64,000 nucleotides of DNA from Cerasibacillus quisquiliarum (GCF_014202495.1 NZ_JACHHA010000001.1:232005-296004), one strand, 5' to 3'. Shown: positions 19,711 to 28,443, numbered from the stretch's first letter. The notes: generated by a model not told the origin, from the letters alone. A program made the numbers and translations.

Positions 19711-20691
19711 ATGATTATTTTATCTGAACATGAAATTATGAAACATTATCGTATGTCGGAAGCAGTTCAGGATTTGGAAGCAGGCTTAATGTCGATGAAT
19801 GAGGGGAAAATTGATAATCCACATCGAACTGTAATAGAATATCCAGAACAACATGCATCAATTTTATATATGCCAAGTTCGAATCAAGAGGAACGAATAG
19901 CAGGGATAAAAACCGTATCGATTTTTCCAGAAAATACACAAGTTGGAAAGCCAACAACACAAGGTGTATTGCTATTAACGGATACACGAAATGGTGAGCA
20001 CGTTTGTTTAATGAATGCCTCTTATTTAACACGTCTTCGAACTGGGGCATTAAGTGGTGTTGCAACGAAGAGATTAGCACGAAAAGATGCCCGTGTTCTT
20101 GGGGTGATTGGAACAGGTGGTATGGCTTTTGAACAAGTTTTAGGAGTTCTTGAGGTTAGAGAAATCGAGAAATTGATTATGTTTAATCGAACACGTGAAA
20201 AAGCAGACAAGTTCAAAGAGAAACTCCAACGTTTTGGTGTGAAGCAAGACATCGTCGTTGTTGACCATGTGGATGAAGTTGTCTTAGCTTCAGATATTAT
20301 TAATTGTGCAACACGCTCTCATACACCAGTATTTGATGGAAAGTTACTTAAAAAAGGAACACATATAAATGGTGTCGGATCATATTTACCATCGATGCGT
20401 GAAGTAGATGAAGAAACGATATTAAAATCGGATAAAATTGTAGTAGATGATATGCACGGTGCTAAAGAAGAGGCTGGAGAGTTAATCGATGCCGCTCAAA
20501 AGGGTGCATGGTCATTTGATAAGATTTATGGTGAGCTTAGACAATTATTAGGGAAGTCGACTCATCGTGAAACTGATGATGAGATTACATTTTTTAAATC
20601 AGTTGGAGCGGCTTACTTCGATATGGCCGTGGCACAAGGTGTCTATCGCGCAGCAAAAGAAAAACAGTTTGGAATAACAGTGACTGTATAA
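19711..20691 (+). CDS. Ornithine cyclodeaminase / mu-crystallin family protein
   Basis: A 326-residue NAD(P)-dependent enzyme. The Rossmann motif GVIGTGGMA is at about residues 122-130. The substrate region has TSYLTRLRTGALSG near residue 105 (the R-T-G motif of the family) and the conserved NGVGSYLP with PSMREVDEE. Family members convert ornithine to proline, reduce ketimines or make alanine from pyruvate; this one cannot be assigned to one reaction. ATG at 19711 follows GAGAGGGA. It sits 13 bases after the frameshifted MHS transporter, so it once formed an operon with uptake of its substrate or a related compound. Confidence 0.88.
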   Translation: MIILSEHEIMKHYRMSEAVQDLEAGLMSMNEGKIDNPHRTVIEYPEQHASILYMPSSNQEERIAGIKTVSIFPENTQVGKPTTQGVLLLTDTRNGEHVCLMNASYLTRLRTGALSGVATKRLARKDARVLGVIGTGGMAFEQVLGVLEVREIEKLIMFNRTREKADKFKEKLQRFGVKQDIVVVDHVDEVVLASDIINCATRSHTPVFDGKLLKKGTHINGVGSYLPSMREVDEETILKSDKIVVDDMHGAKEEAGELIDAAQKGAWSFDKIYGELRQLLGKSTHRETDDEITFFKSVGAAYFDMAVAQGVYRAAKEKQFGITVTV

Positions 20692-20752
20692 CATAGTAAG
20701 AGAATGAAAGCTGTCAATAGGCATACTAAGTCCTCTCTTTGCTTTAATAGTT

Positions 20753-20783
20753 GACGTTAGTGCTTTTAATGAACACTAACGTC
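20753..20783 (+). terminator. Hairpin after the cyclodeaminase gene, possible terminator
   Basis: GACGTTAGTG pairs perfectly with CACTAACGTC around an 11-base loop, followed by TAGTATTCTTTTATT. The T tract is interrupted, so termination is uncertain. Confidence 0.5.
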
Positions 20784-20834
20784 TAGTATTCTTTTATTCA
20801 ATGAGTACTAAATCTATTTGTAGCATCATTATAA

Positions 20835-20868
20835 AAAGGGCGTCCGTGTATCGGATGCCCTTTTTTAC
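20835..20868. terminator. Bidirectional intrinsic terminator
   Basis: AAGGGCGTCCG faces CGGATGCCCTT around a TGTAT loop, with a T tract on the plus strand and an A-rich flank giving T on the minus strand. It lies 16 bases past the M24 peptidase stop. Confidence 0.9.
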
Positions 20869-20883
20869 TTTAAAGCAACATAC

Positions 20884-21993
20884 TTATTTAATAATTTTAA
20901 GTTCTTTCGGGAAAGAAGTTAATACTTCTACTTCTCCCTTTTCATTAATATAGACCTCATCTTCAATTCTTACGCCACCAAAACCAGGGATATAAATGCC
21001 AGGTTCAATTGTGAAAACATATCCTTCACGTGCAATATCTTCATTGTTTTCATGGATGGAAGGTTCTTCGTGAACATCGATTCCAAGTCCATGCCCAACA
21101 CGATTATTGAAATATTCGTCATAACCGTATGATTTAATGACATCACGTGAAGCAATATCAAATGTTTTTAATGGGACACCTGCTTTAACCGCTTCAATTC
21201 CTTTGTTTGTCGCTTCAAGAACGATTTGATAAATTTCTTTTTGTTTCTCGCTTGCTTCACCGAAAATAAATGTACGTGTTGTATCTGAGCAGTAGCCGTT
21301 TTTGACAACACCCATATCGATTAATACAAAGTCACCATTTTGAAGTTTACGGTCACCTGGTGAACCATGTGGTAATGCTGACTTTTCGCCAAAGAGTGCA
21401 ATAGTTGAGAATGACGGGCCATCTGCACCGAATTTACGCATTAAATATTCTAGCTCAGCGACAAATTCGGCCTCTGTCATACCGAGCTTTAGCTTCTTAA
21501 TTCCTTCAGCCATTACTTTTTCTATAATCTCAACAGCTTCGACCATGTAATCAATTTCTGCACGTGATTTAACTAGGCGTTGACGATTGATTTGTGGTCC
21601 AACATCAGTGAACAAAGCTTTAGAGAAAATGTCTTGTAGATGTTTATATTGGAAAACAGTCATCGTTTTCATTTCAATGCCTACTGAAGCTGAATCAGTT
21701 GTTAAGTTTTCTTGTAAGACATCGAAAGGACTTTGTTCGTCAGAAATACCGATAATGTCTTGAATATAAGATTGTTCAACTGCCATATCTCTATCAAGGG
21801 CAGGCACAAATAGACATGTCTTATTCTGACGACGATCAATGACTAATGCCAAAAATCGCTCATGTGGTTCACACTGAAAGCCCGTATAATAAAAAACATT
21901 AGATGGGGTCGTAATAAGTGCGAGATCTATTTCTTCTTTTTGTAAATAATTGTTTAACGTATCGAGTCGTTCTTGAAAATTGATTTGCATCAT
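20884..21993 (-). CDS. M24 family Xaa-Pro peptidase
   Basis: A 369-residue metallopeptidase of the aminopeptidase P/prolidase family, cleaving next to proline in peptides. The N-terminal creatinase-like domain covers residues 1-135. The catalytic pita-bread domain follows, with metal ligands in LIDMGVVKNGYCSDTTRTF (two Asp), GHGLGIDVHEEP (His), EPGIYIPG (Glu) and GVRIEDEV (Glu). GGAGG lies 6 bases before ATG 21993; a second ATG follows immediately. It is monocistronic, ending at the shared terminator. Substrate (dipeptide or longer) is not determined. Confidence 0.93.
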   Translation of the reverse strand: MMQINFQERLDTLNNYLQKEEIDLALITTPSNVFYYTGFQCEPHERFLALVIDRRQNKTCLFVPALDRDMAVEQSYIQDIIGISDEQSPFDVLQENLTTDSASVGIEMKTMTVFQYKHLQDIFSKALFTDVGPQINRQRLVKSRAEIDYMVEAVEIIEKVMAEGIKKLKLGMTEAEFVAELEYLMRKFGADGPSFSTIALFGEKSALPHGSPGDRKLQNGDFVLIDMGVVKNGYCSDTTRTFIFGEASEKQKEIYQIVLEATNKGIEAVKAGVPLKTFDIASRDVIKSYGYDEYFNNRVGHGLGIDVHEEPSIHENNEDIAREGYVFTIEPGIYIPGFGGVRIEDEVYINEKGEVEVLTSFPKELKIIK

Positions 21994-22125
21994 GCTAATC
22001 CTCCATCTCTTGAAAATAGTTTAAAACGTACATGTCCCATTATAACAAAACACTTTCTATTATGAGAGAAATTGATTAAGAAGTTATTCGAAAACCTTCA
22101 TATCAAATTATCTAGACTTTCTTAA

Positions 22126-22479
22126 TTAATACGAATCTTGGTGAACGATTCCGATTAAATGTCGCTCTTCTGTAACGACTGGAAAGAAGTGAGCAGAAGT
22201 TACTTGAAATAATGTTTTAGTATCTTTTTGTGATGTATCGGCATAGAGCGCTAGGCACTCATCTTCTTTCAGCTCATATAATTGTGTAGCATCGTCAGCA
22301 GATAAGACGCTGTTTAAATTAACCATACCAGCTAATCGTCCTTGACGGTCGGTTAGAAACAACGGATTTAATGGATAATCAGCTTTAGCATACTCATGTA
22401 TTAATAACATAGCATCTTTTACTGCCATATCTTCAAAAAAGACAACTAATGGTTGTTGGTCTGTTCCGATAAATGCCAT
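22126..22479 (-). CDS. Small CBS-domain protein downstream of mgtE
   Basis: A 117-residue protein with one CBS pair in compact form: VVFFEDMAVKDAMLLIHEY, then RQGRLAGMVNLN, and later VTSAHFFPVVTEERHLIGIVHQ. No membrane segment. It lies 43 bases after the short mgtE, with a hairpin between, so it belongs to the M-box-controlled transcript. Because this mgtE lacks the usual cytoplasmic N-domain, the separate CBS protein may regulate the channel. That is inference. Confidence 0.72.
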   Translation of the reverse strand: MAFIGTDQQPLVVFFEDMAVKDAMLLIHEYAKADYPLNPLFLTDRQGRLAGMVNLNSVLSADDATQLYELKEDECLALYADTSQKDTKTLFQVTSAHFFPVVTEERHLIGIVHQDSY

Positions 22480-22496
22480 TTTCTTACACCTCCTAA

Positions 22497-22518
22497 AGCC
22501 TCTCGAATGAGAGAGGCT
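22497..22518. other. Hairpin between mgtE and the CBS gene
   Basis: AGCCTCTC pairs perfectly with GAGAGGCT around a 6-base loop. There is no proper T tract on the minus strand, so it may stabilise or partly attenuate the message and not end it. Confidence 0.5.
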
Positions 22519-22522
22519 GTTC

Positions 22523-23492
22523 TTATAATGTTAATAACCAAGCTGCGATTGAAAAGTAAATCAGTACACCTACAATATCAGCGATTGAAGTAATAAGTGG
22601 TGCACTAGCTGTTGCAGGGTCAAGATCAAGCTTTTTAAATATAAAAGGTAAGCTCATGCCGATTAAACTACCGACAATGACAATGAATACCATTGTTAAA
22701 GCAACGACGAGAGCAATTTCAGGACCGCCTCTAAATAGGCCAACAGTTGCAACAGCTAAAGCCATCGTTCCACCTAAAGCAATGGCGACGGAAAATTCTT
22801 TTGTAAACATTTTTACCCAGTCACGAACTGTAACATCTCCAGTCGCCATAGCGCGAATCATTAATGTGGCAGACTGTGAACCTGCATTTCCACCACTATC
22901 GACTAAGAGTGGTAAGAAGAAGACAAGGGCAATATGTGATTCTATGACATCTTCAAAGTGAGCAATCCCTGCTCCAGAGAAAACGTTCATAAAGACAAGA
23001 ATGACAAGCCAGCCAATTCGTTTCCGATACAGGGTAAAAATACTCGCATCTCTAATTCCTTCCTCTAAAGTGGATACAGGTGCCATTTTTTGAAAGTCCT
23101 CAGTTACTTCTTCTTCTATGACATCGAGTATATCTTCAACATGGACAACGCCGAGCAGTTGTTCTTTTTGATTAATCACTGGCATAGATACTAAATCTGT
23201 ATCTTGGAATCGTTCGGCTGCTATTTCTTGGTCTAAATCAACAGGTAAAGTATGAAGATCTGTTTTCATAATGTCACGTAATTCAGCCCCGCCATGAGCA
23301 GCTAGCAATTCAAACACCTGTTAATGTGTTGTCATGCATTGTAATATAGAGATAATGAATATTTTCCTTATCACGTACATGCTTCCTAACATGTGTAATC
23401 GCTTGGTCTACAGTAAAAGATTCATGTAATGTAATGGATGCTTGTGTCATTAAGTGGCCGACACTATCTTTTTTAAATACATCCGTTCTCAT
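22523..23492 (-). pseudogene. mgtE: MgtE-type magnesium transporter lacking N-domain, frameshifted in the CBS region
   Basis: Two frames together encode one MgtE. The first (23492-23310) carries the start, MRTDVFKKDSVGHLMTQ, and most of CBS1, ending LTGV. The second (from 23317) continues ELLAAHGGAELRDIMKTDL, CBS2 (LGVVHVEDILDVIEEEV) and the five-helix channel domain with the pore region LPLLVDSGGNAGSQS. At about 23313 the expected VSLR-type residues are missing and one base remains, which suits a deletion of about 11 bases. The roughly 130-residue N-domain of ordinary MgtE is absent altogether; upstream lies only the leader. GGAG is 10 bases before ATG 23492. An M-box controls it. It could be non-functional, or the break could be a sequencing error. 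Confidence 0.85.
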
Positions 23493-23621
23493 TTTTAACA
23501 GTCTCCTTTTTTTGTTTGGCCACTTCAGTGATGGAAGTGGACAATATGATTATGTTTTTTCGTATTCGCCAATCATCATCTACATCAATACACCTATGAC
23601 TATCCATTCCATCACCCCCGA

Positions 23622-23660
23622 CAAAAAAATAAAAAACACCTTCAACGAATGAAGGTGTTT
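23622..23660 (-). terminator. Intrinsic terminator of the M-box leader
   Basis: On the minus strand AAACACCTTC faces GAAGGTGTTT around a 7-base loop and is followed by TTTTATTTTTTT. It is the expression platform between the M-box and mgtE. Confidence 0.93.
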
Positions 23661-23717
23661 ACCATTCACAAATAAACGACATGCTTAATTAAATATAAGC
23701 CAATCGATTTTAATATC

Positions 23718-23873
23718 CTCCATTCGTTTAGTTTTAACACTATATAGCATAGGAATGATTCCAGCTACGTTAAAAATCACCTTATCTCGATGATTCTTGT
23801 TGACCCATTGGAGTCTCTCGACCTTTTTGGGCAGTAGCTTATCTCTATATAGGAGTCTCACCTAACGAAGGTG
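23718..23873 (-). promoter_or_regulatory. M-box magnesium riboswitch (ykoK leader)
   Basis: On the minus strand the conserved blocks follow one another: CTTCGTTAGGTGAG, CTCCTATATAGAGATAAGC, TACTGCCCAAAAAGGTCG, CCAATGGGTCAACA, ATCATCGAGATAAGGTGAT and CCTATGCTATATAGTG. These match the Bacillus mgtE (ykoK) M-box closely. High magnesium should fold the aptamer and permit the terminator at 23622, shutting off mgtE. Confidence 0.97.
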
Positions 23874-24152
23874 TCTATTTAATTTTCAAATTGTAATGTA
23901 TCGTATCTTATATTTTTCCATTTGTCAACTATTTACTGGTTTTAGTTTTTAAAAAAATAGATTAGAGCTTGTGTGACATGTGGTACACATCTTTCGCTGA
24001 ATAAGATCAACTGGTTCAGTTATCATAAATGATGAACCTAAATGATAAGGATTTGTAAAAAATAAAAGTTCTAGTTGCAATAAAAATAAATATATAGTAT
24101 TATAAAAAATGTCCATTTACATGATGGCGTTTTCAGTTAAATATCGAGTATA

Positions 24153-24193
24153 CAAAACGTTTCTCATTTTGTTAGATGTGGAACGTTTTTTTT
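24153..24193 (+). terminator. Hairpin with T tract in the SSS symporter leader
   Basis: AAAACGTT faces AACGTTTT across a long, unpaired loop, followed by eight T. It lies about 68 bases upstream of the symporter start on the same strand. It may end a leader transcript or attenuate the symporter; no known aptamer precedes it. Confidence 0.45.
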
Positions 24194-24260
24194 ATGCGCA
24201 AAAATAAAATGTAAGTAAATGTAAATGGGAGCAAATACAAGTTAAAAAGGAGATGATATC

Positions 24261-25721
24261 GTGGTCAGCACATGGTTATGGATTCAATTTACACTATTTA
24301 TGTTAATCATGGTCGGTGTGAGTATCTATGCCGCTCGAAAAACGAAAACAATGGAGGATTTTGCTATAAGTGGGGCAAGTCTAGGTCCTTATGTACTCGG
24401 ATTATCGCTTGCGGCAACATTATTTAGTGCAGCAACATTTATGGGCTATCCAGGATATTCTTATGCCTGGGGTTTTAGTAATTTATGGTTATATTTAGCC
24501 ATTTTTATTTCAGCACCACTCGGTTTTATAACCATTGCTAAAACTGTTCATAAACAAAATGACTTTCAAAATTCATTGTCTCTCCCGGATTGGCTAGGAG
24601 ACTATTACAATAGTGATTTTTTACGCGTCGGTTCAGGGTTAATTATGTTATTTAATTTATTCTATATTGCAGCACAATTTTCAGCAGGGGCACAAATTTT
24701 CCAAAACATGCTAGGTGTTAATTATTTAACAGGATTGATTGCAATTGCAGTCATTGTTGTCGGGTATGTGTATGTCGGTGGGTCGTATGCTGATGTTTAT
24801 ACTGATGCTGTACAAGCGGTCATGATGGCTGTTACCGGTGTGATTGTATTTATTTCAGGAATCATATTTTTTGGTGATGGCAGTATTACTTCCGCATTAA
24901 AAAATGTGTCTGATAATTTAGCCGAACAAGATGGAAAATTATTACAAGTCTTTAATCCAGATTCAAACTATTATGCCTTTTCAGCGATTATTGGTTTATT
25001 AATTATTCAATTCTCATTTTCAGCACAGCCGCAATTATTTAATAAAGTATTATCTTTAAAAAGACGTCGTGACCTAAGAAAAATGATTATCGTTTATATT
25101 GTTGCGGCAGCGATGTGTTTATTTGTTTTATTCGGTGGTTTATACGCTCGTGTAGCTGTCCCAGGTTTAGAAGCGGCTGATTTAGCATTGTTAGAATATG
25201 TCGCTTGGGGTTTTCCTGCTGTATTAGCAGCATTTGTCGCTGTCGTTATTTTAGCTGCGGCATTATCAACGACAGATGGTTTATTCGTTGTTATGTCAAC
25301 CGTATTTGCAAATGATATTTTCAAAAAAGTGCTCGTCAAAAGAAATATTATTAAAGTAAAAGAAGAAAACGTCGATAAAATTGCATTGAAAATTAGTAGA
25401 ATTGCTGTTTTAGGTGTAGGAGTCGCCGCTGCTTTACTCGTACTCAATCCGCCATCATTTTTAGCTGATCTTATGTGGGTCGGTATATCAGGAGTTTCAG
25501 CAGGAACACTAGGTCCAATTATGTATGCCGTTTTTGGTAAAAAGAAGGCATCACCACGTGCAGCAGAAGGGTCGATGATTATAGGAATGACTGCTTATTT
25601 AATCATTGTTTTCACCGGTGTAGAGTCAAGTCCACTAGCAGCCGGTGGTTGGGCGACATTGATTGGAATTGTTGCTATGTTTCTTCTTGCTAATATTTTT
25701 AAGCGTCCAGTCGAAGCATAA
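24261..25721 (+). CDS. Sodium:solute symporter (SSS family)
   Basis: A 486-residue protein with about 13 membrane segments of the LeuT-fold SSS family. Typical parts include SGASLGPYVLGLSLAATLFSA in segment 2 (sodium and substrate site), GGSYADVYTDAVQAVMM and VILAAALSTTDGLFVVMS. Substrates in the family range from proline and pantothenate to acetate and sugars; I cannot assign one. GTG at 24261 follows AAAGGAGATGATATC, a textbook site. A 34-codon membrane peptide lies 34 bases downstream and is surely co-transcribed, ahead of a strong terminator. Confidence 0.92.
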   Translation: MVSTWLWIQFTLFMLIMVGVSIYAARKTKTMEDFAISGASLGPYVLGLSLAATLFSAATFMGYPGYSYAWGFSNLWLYLAIFISAPLGFITIAKTVHKQNDFQNSLSLPDWLGDYYNSDFLRVGSGLIMLFNLFYIAAQFSAGAQIFQNMLGVNYLTGLIAIAVIVVGYVYVGGSYADVYTDAVQAVMMAVTGVIVFISGIIFFGDGSITSALKNVSDNLAEQDGKLLQVFNPDSNYYAFSAIIGLLIIQFSFSAQPQLFNKVLSLKRRRDLRKMIIVYIVAAAMCLFVLFGGLYARVAVPGLEAADLALLEYVAWGFPAVLAAFVAVVILAAALSTTDGLFVVMSTVFANDIFKKVLVKRNIIKVKEENVDKIALKISRIAVLGVGVAAALLVLNPPSFLADLMWVGISGVSAGTLGPIMYAVFGKKKASPRAAEGSMIIGMTAYLIIVFTGVESSPLAAGGWATLIGIVAMFLLANIFKRPVEA

Positions 25722-25755
25722 AGGCAGTTCATTCATGTTATAAGGAGGGATATTT

Positions 25756-25860
25756 ATGTGGATTAACACGATGCTAACCATCTGGCTGTCAGGGATGATT
25801 TTCTCTGTTTCTCTATTTACTTTTTTGTTATGGAAGTTTTATGGAATTGAAGAAGAATAA
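25756..25860 (+). CDS. 34-residue single-pass companion peptide of the SSS symporter
   Basis: A 34-codon gene with a strong ribosome binding site, AAGGAGGG, 8 bases before the ATG. It encodes one hydrophobic helix, LTIWLSGMIFSVSLFTFLLW, followed by a short acidic tail, KFYGIEEE. It sits 34 bases after the symporter stop and before the operon terminator. Very short membrane proteins in this position are known as accessory proteins of SSS-type symporters. A stabilising or regulatory role is inferred from position and size. Confidence 0.85.
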   Translation: MWINTMLTIWLSGMIFSVSLFTFLLWKFYGIEEE

Positions 25861-25901
25861 TGGTAATCGGACTGGGATAAAAACAGTTTTAAATGACAAA
25901 A

Positions 25902-25945
25902 ATTGCGGAATCAACATTCAAATGTTGTTTCCGCAATTTTTTTGT
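25902..25945 (+). terminator. Intrinsic terminator of the symporter operon
   Basis: ATTGCGGAATCAACATT faces AATGTTGTTTCCGCAAT (two mismatches in the middle) and is followed by seven T. It lies 41 bases past the small peptide gene. Confidence 0.95.
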
Positions 25946-26159
25946 TTCGAACTTTAACGGTAGACTTAAGAAGTATATCGCCATTAATGCACATGCTCAT
26001 TCATTTTTTACTTTCGTTTTTTCACTAGCGGAAAATCGAGAGAAAGACAAATGAGCCTTCAGTTCAGGAAACCAAAACTGGTCCAACGTCTATTTTACGT
26101 TTTTTATATTTGTTATCATCTATTAGATGATAACATACAAAAATCTAAATTGGTAACGT
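25946..26159. other. Intergenic, no gene recognised
   Basis: About 210 bases between the symporter terminator and the repeat array. It contains a short perfect hairpin, TTGTTATCATC facing GATGATAACA at about 26110-26134, with no T tract. No open frame with a ribosome binding site. Confidence 0.4.
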
Positions 26160-26495
26160 GTAAAGTTCTCTACTCCACATGGTTACGCATAAATCTTTGA
26201 ATCCATGCAGAGTAGCTAGCTCTACTCCGCGTGGTTACGAACAAATCTTCAAATCCATGCAGAGTAGCTAGCTCTACTCCGCGTGGTTACGAACAAATCT
26301 TCAAATCCATGCAGAGTAGCTCTCTCTACCCCACATGGTTACGAACAAATCTTCAAATCCATGCAGAGTAGCTCTCTCTACCCCACATGGTTACGCATAA
26401 ATCTTCAAATCCATGCAGAGTAGTTAGCTCTACCTTACATGGTTACGTGTAAATCTTAGAATCCATGTAGAGTAGCTCCCTCTCTACTCCACATG
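26160..26495. repeat. Second tandem 52-bp hairpin repeat array
   Basis: The motif CTCTACYCC recurs at 26168, 26220, 26272, 26324, 26376 and 26428 at exact 52-base steps, then at 26482 after 54. Each junction forms a strong hairpin: CCATGCAGAGTAG faces CTACTCCGCGTGG (or a variant) around a 4-8 base loop. The segment between hairpins, TTACGAACAAATCTTCAAAT in the best copies, is itself conserved. The period and the TGCAGAGTA / TACTCCGC core are the same as in the array at 1-255, while spacers differ. No reading frame uses it. It lies between the SSS operon terminator and the MATE gene. Confidence 0.95.
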
Positions 26496-26815
26496 ATTTC
26501 ATCCAAATCCAAATGTTCAAACGATAGCAAATAATACTCGAAAATAGTTTGTATTATCTTTTTACTATTTAAATAAAACTTATCGCTCTATTGATCATTT
26601 ACTGTCATGATCATTAGGAGAAGGAGACTGATACATAAGGAAAAAGTGAACAAAAAAATAGTTTTTTCATCTTTCAGAGGTTTTGTCCCAATTTCTTTTT
26701 GGACTTTTGGTCGTTCACAATTTAAAATGAAATGGATGCATCTTTTAATTCATTGTCTCCCACTTTTACTTTTCGTTAAGTGGTGAGTAACTTAGTGGAA
26801 GAGGAGTGGAGTTCA
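26496..26815. other. Intergenic upstream of the MATE gene
   Basis: Roughly 320 AT-rich bases with no recognised gene or structured RNA. It must hold the promoter of the MATE gene, but no convincing -35/-10 pair stands out. Confidence 0.4.
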
Positions 26816-28147
26816 TTGTCTTCCTTACATCATAAGTTAGCAATACAGCCTGTTATAAAAAGTTTCTTTCAATATTTTTTACCAACTTTATTCGGTATGA
26901 TGTTGATGTCTGTCAATATTGTTATTGATGGTATATTTGTTGGAAATGGAATAGGGGCGGTTGCATTAGCGAGTGTGAATATCGCTGTTCCTGTCTTTTC
27001 TATTATTATTTCGATTGCGTTATTAATTGGAGTAGGTGGCGGAACACTTTACTCCATTGCTATAGGTGAAGGGAAATATGATCAAGCAAAGTCTATTTTT
27101 ACGTCAGCTATCGTATTTGTCACAGTTATGACCGCTGTTGTCAGTGGCTTAAGTTATTTTAATATGGAAGCGATCGCTTACCTTTTTGGTGCTAATGACG
27201 AAACGATGAGCTACGTTTTAGACTATATGGGAATATTGCTTCTGTTTTCGTTCATTATAACGTGGGAAACGGCATTAAGTATTTTCGTGCGAAACGATGG
27301 TGGCCCGCGCTTAGCTATGATGGCACTTATTGTATCAGCATTATTTAATGTAGGCTTGAACTATTGGATGATATTTATTTTAAAAATGGAAGTAAAAGGT
27401 GCAGCTTTTGCGACTGTCATTGCTACTGCAATTGGGCTTATCGTATTAATGATGCAGTTTTTTAGAAAGGGTTCTTGTTTAAGATTTGTCCGTATGTCAT
27501 GGAATAGAAGTCTATTAGCAAAAATAAGTGTAATCGGTTTTCCGAGCTTTTTATCTGAAGTAGGGGTCGGTGTATTTGTTATCGGATATAATTTGGCAAT
27601 GTCTTATTATGTTGGTACGAATGGATTAGCTGCGTTTTCGGTTATCAATTATTTACATACTTTTATGTTCTTAGCATTTATTGGTATCGGCTCATCTGTT
27701 CAGCCATTAATAAGTTATTATTATGGGGCTAAAAAAGAGCAGATGATTCAAGAGACGATTAAAGTAGCTGAAATGACAGCTGTCCTTCTTGGATTATTCT
27801 TTTTTATAATAGGTTGGTTAGGAGCTGACTATTTAGTAAAAGTCTTCGGTGTATCCTCCGATGACATTACCCGTCTCGCAACAAGTGGCATTAAATTGTT
27901 TTTTATCGGATATTTATTTATGGGAATTAACTTCGTATATATGACATATTACCAAGCGATTGGTCAGGCACGCCCTTCAATTATTATTACGATATGCCGT
28001 GGATTTGTTATTTTAATCGCAATGCTCTTCGCTTTACCATACTTCTTTGATGTGTATGGTATTTGGTTAGCTTTACCGATAACAGAGGCATTTGTTGCGA
28101 TTGGCTTATTTGTCTTTGTGCGCCCTTATATTTTTAGAGAGGTATGA
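26816..28147 (+). CDS. MATE family multidrug/sodium antiporter
   Basis: A 443-residue protein with 12 membrane segments in two homologous halves, of the MATE drug:cation antiporter family (MepA-like branch). SFFQYFLPTLFGMMLMSVNIVIDGIFVGN opens helix 1, and IGVGGGTLYSIAIGEGK and ALFNVGLNYWMIF are family hallmarks. The frame is open from a GTG at 26780, but that lacks a ribosome binding site. TTG at 26816 follows GAGGAG at 9 bases and begins just before the first helix, so I prefer it. It is monocistronic with a terminator. Substrate unknown. Confidence 0.9.
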   Translation: MSSLHHKLAIQPVIKSFFQYFLPTLFGMMLMSVNIVIDGIFVGNGIGAVALASVNIAVPVFSIIISIALLIGVGGGTLYSIAIGEGKYDQAKSIFTSAIVFVTVMTAVVSGLSYFNMEAIAYLFGANDETMSYVLDYMGILLLFSFIITWETALSIFVRNDGGPRLAMMALIVSALFNVGLNYWMIFILKMEVKGAAFATVIATAIGLIVLMMQFFRKGSCLRFVRMSWNRSLLAKISVIGFPSFLSEVGVGVFVIGYNLAMSYYVGTNGLAAFSVINYLHTFMFLAFIGIGSSVQPLISYYYGAKKEQMIQETIKVAEMTAVLLGLFFFIIGWLGADYLVKVFGVSSDDITRLATSGIKLFFIGYLFMGINFVYMTYYQAIGQARPSIIITICRGFVILIAMLFALPYFFDVYGIWLALPITEAFVAIGLFVFVRPYIFREV

Positions 28148-28170
28148 CGTTTGTAATCGAAAAAAGGAAC

Positions 28171-28215
28171 AATCTGTCTAAAAAGTTTCTGTTAGCTTTT
28201 AGACAGATTTTTTTG
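28171..28215 (+). terminator. Intrinsic terminator after the MATE gene
   Basis: AATCTGTCTAAAAAG faces CTTTTAGACAGATT, then seven T, 24 bases past the stop codon. Confidence 0.93.
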
Positions 28216-28381
28216 TATGAAATCGTGAACCCTTTTGTTCAGGCTGTTTAAACGTATTTGTCTAAATGTCAATTACGATACTTATTTACTATGTAACCAT
28301 TGAAAAGGATGTGAACGTGGAATTCATTTCTCCCCATATTCTAGTATCTTTTACATACCTTTATAAGTTTAACAAAATCGT

Positions 28382-28410
28382 TTGACTTTTTATGTATTTT
28401 TGTATACAAT
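28382..28410 (+). promoter_or_regulatory. Sigma-A promoter of prpDB-gntR
   Basis: TTGACT (28382-28387) is 17 bases from TACAAT (28405-28410). The -10 lies within a palindromic operator candidate. The transcript would start about 27 bases before the prpD start codon. Confidence 0.65.
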
Positions 28411-28418
28411 TATACATA
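28391..28418. promoter_or_regulatory. Candidate GntR operator at the prpD promoter
   Basis: A nested palindrome: core TTGTATACAA at 28400-28409, flanked by outer arms TATGTAT and ATACATA. It covers the promoter -10. The GTATAC core is typical of FadR-subfamily GntR sites, and the same operon encodes such a regulator. Confidence 0.6.
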
Positions 28419-28443
28419 GAAAACATTAGGTGGAGGGATTATG

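Noticed and set aside
25094-25447. 117-codon antisense frame rich in Ala, Thr and Asn
   Set aside because: Mirror image of the SSS symporter coding sequence, with no ribosome binding site.
26160-26495. CRISPR array
   Set aside because: The segments between hairpins are themselves repeated and not unique, the period is 52 bases throughout, and no cas genes are present.
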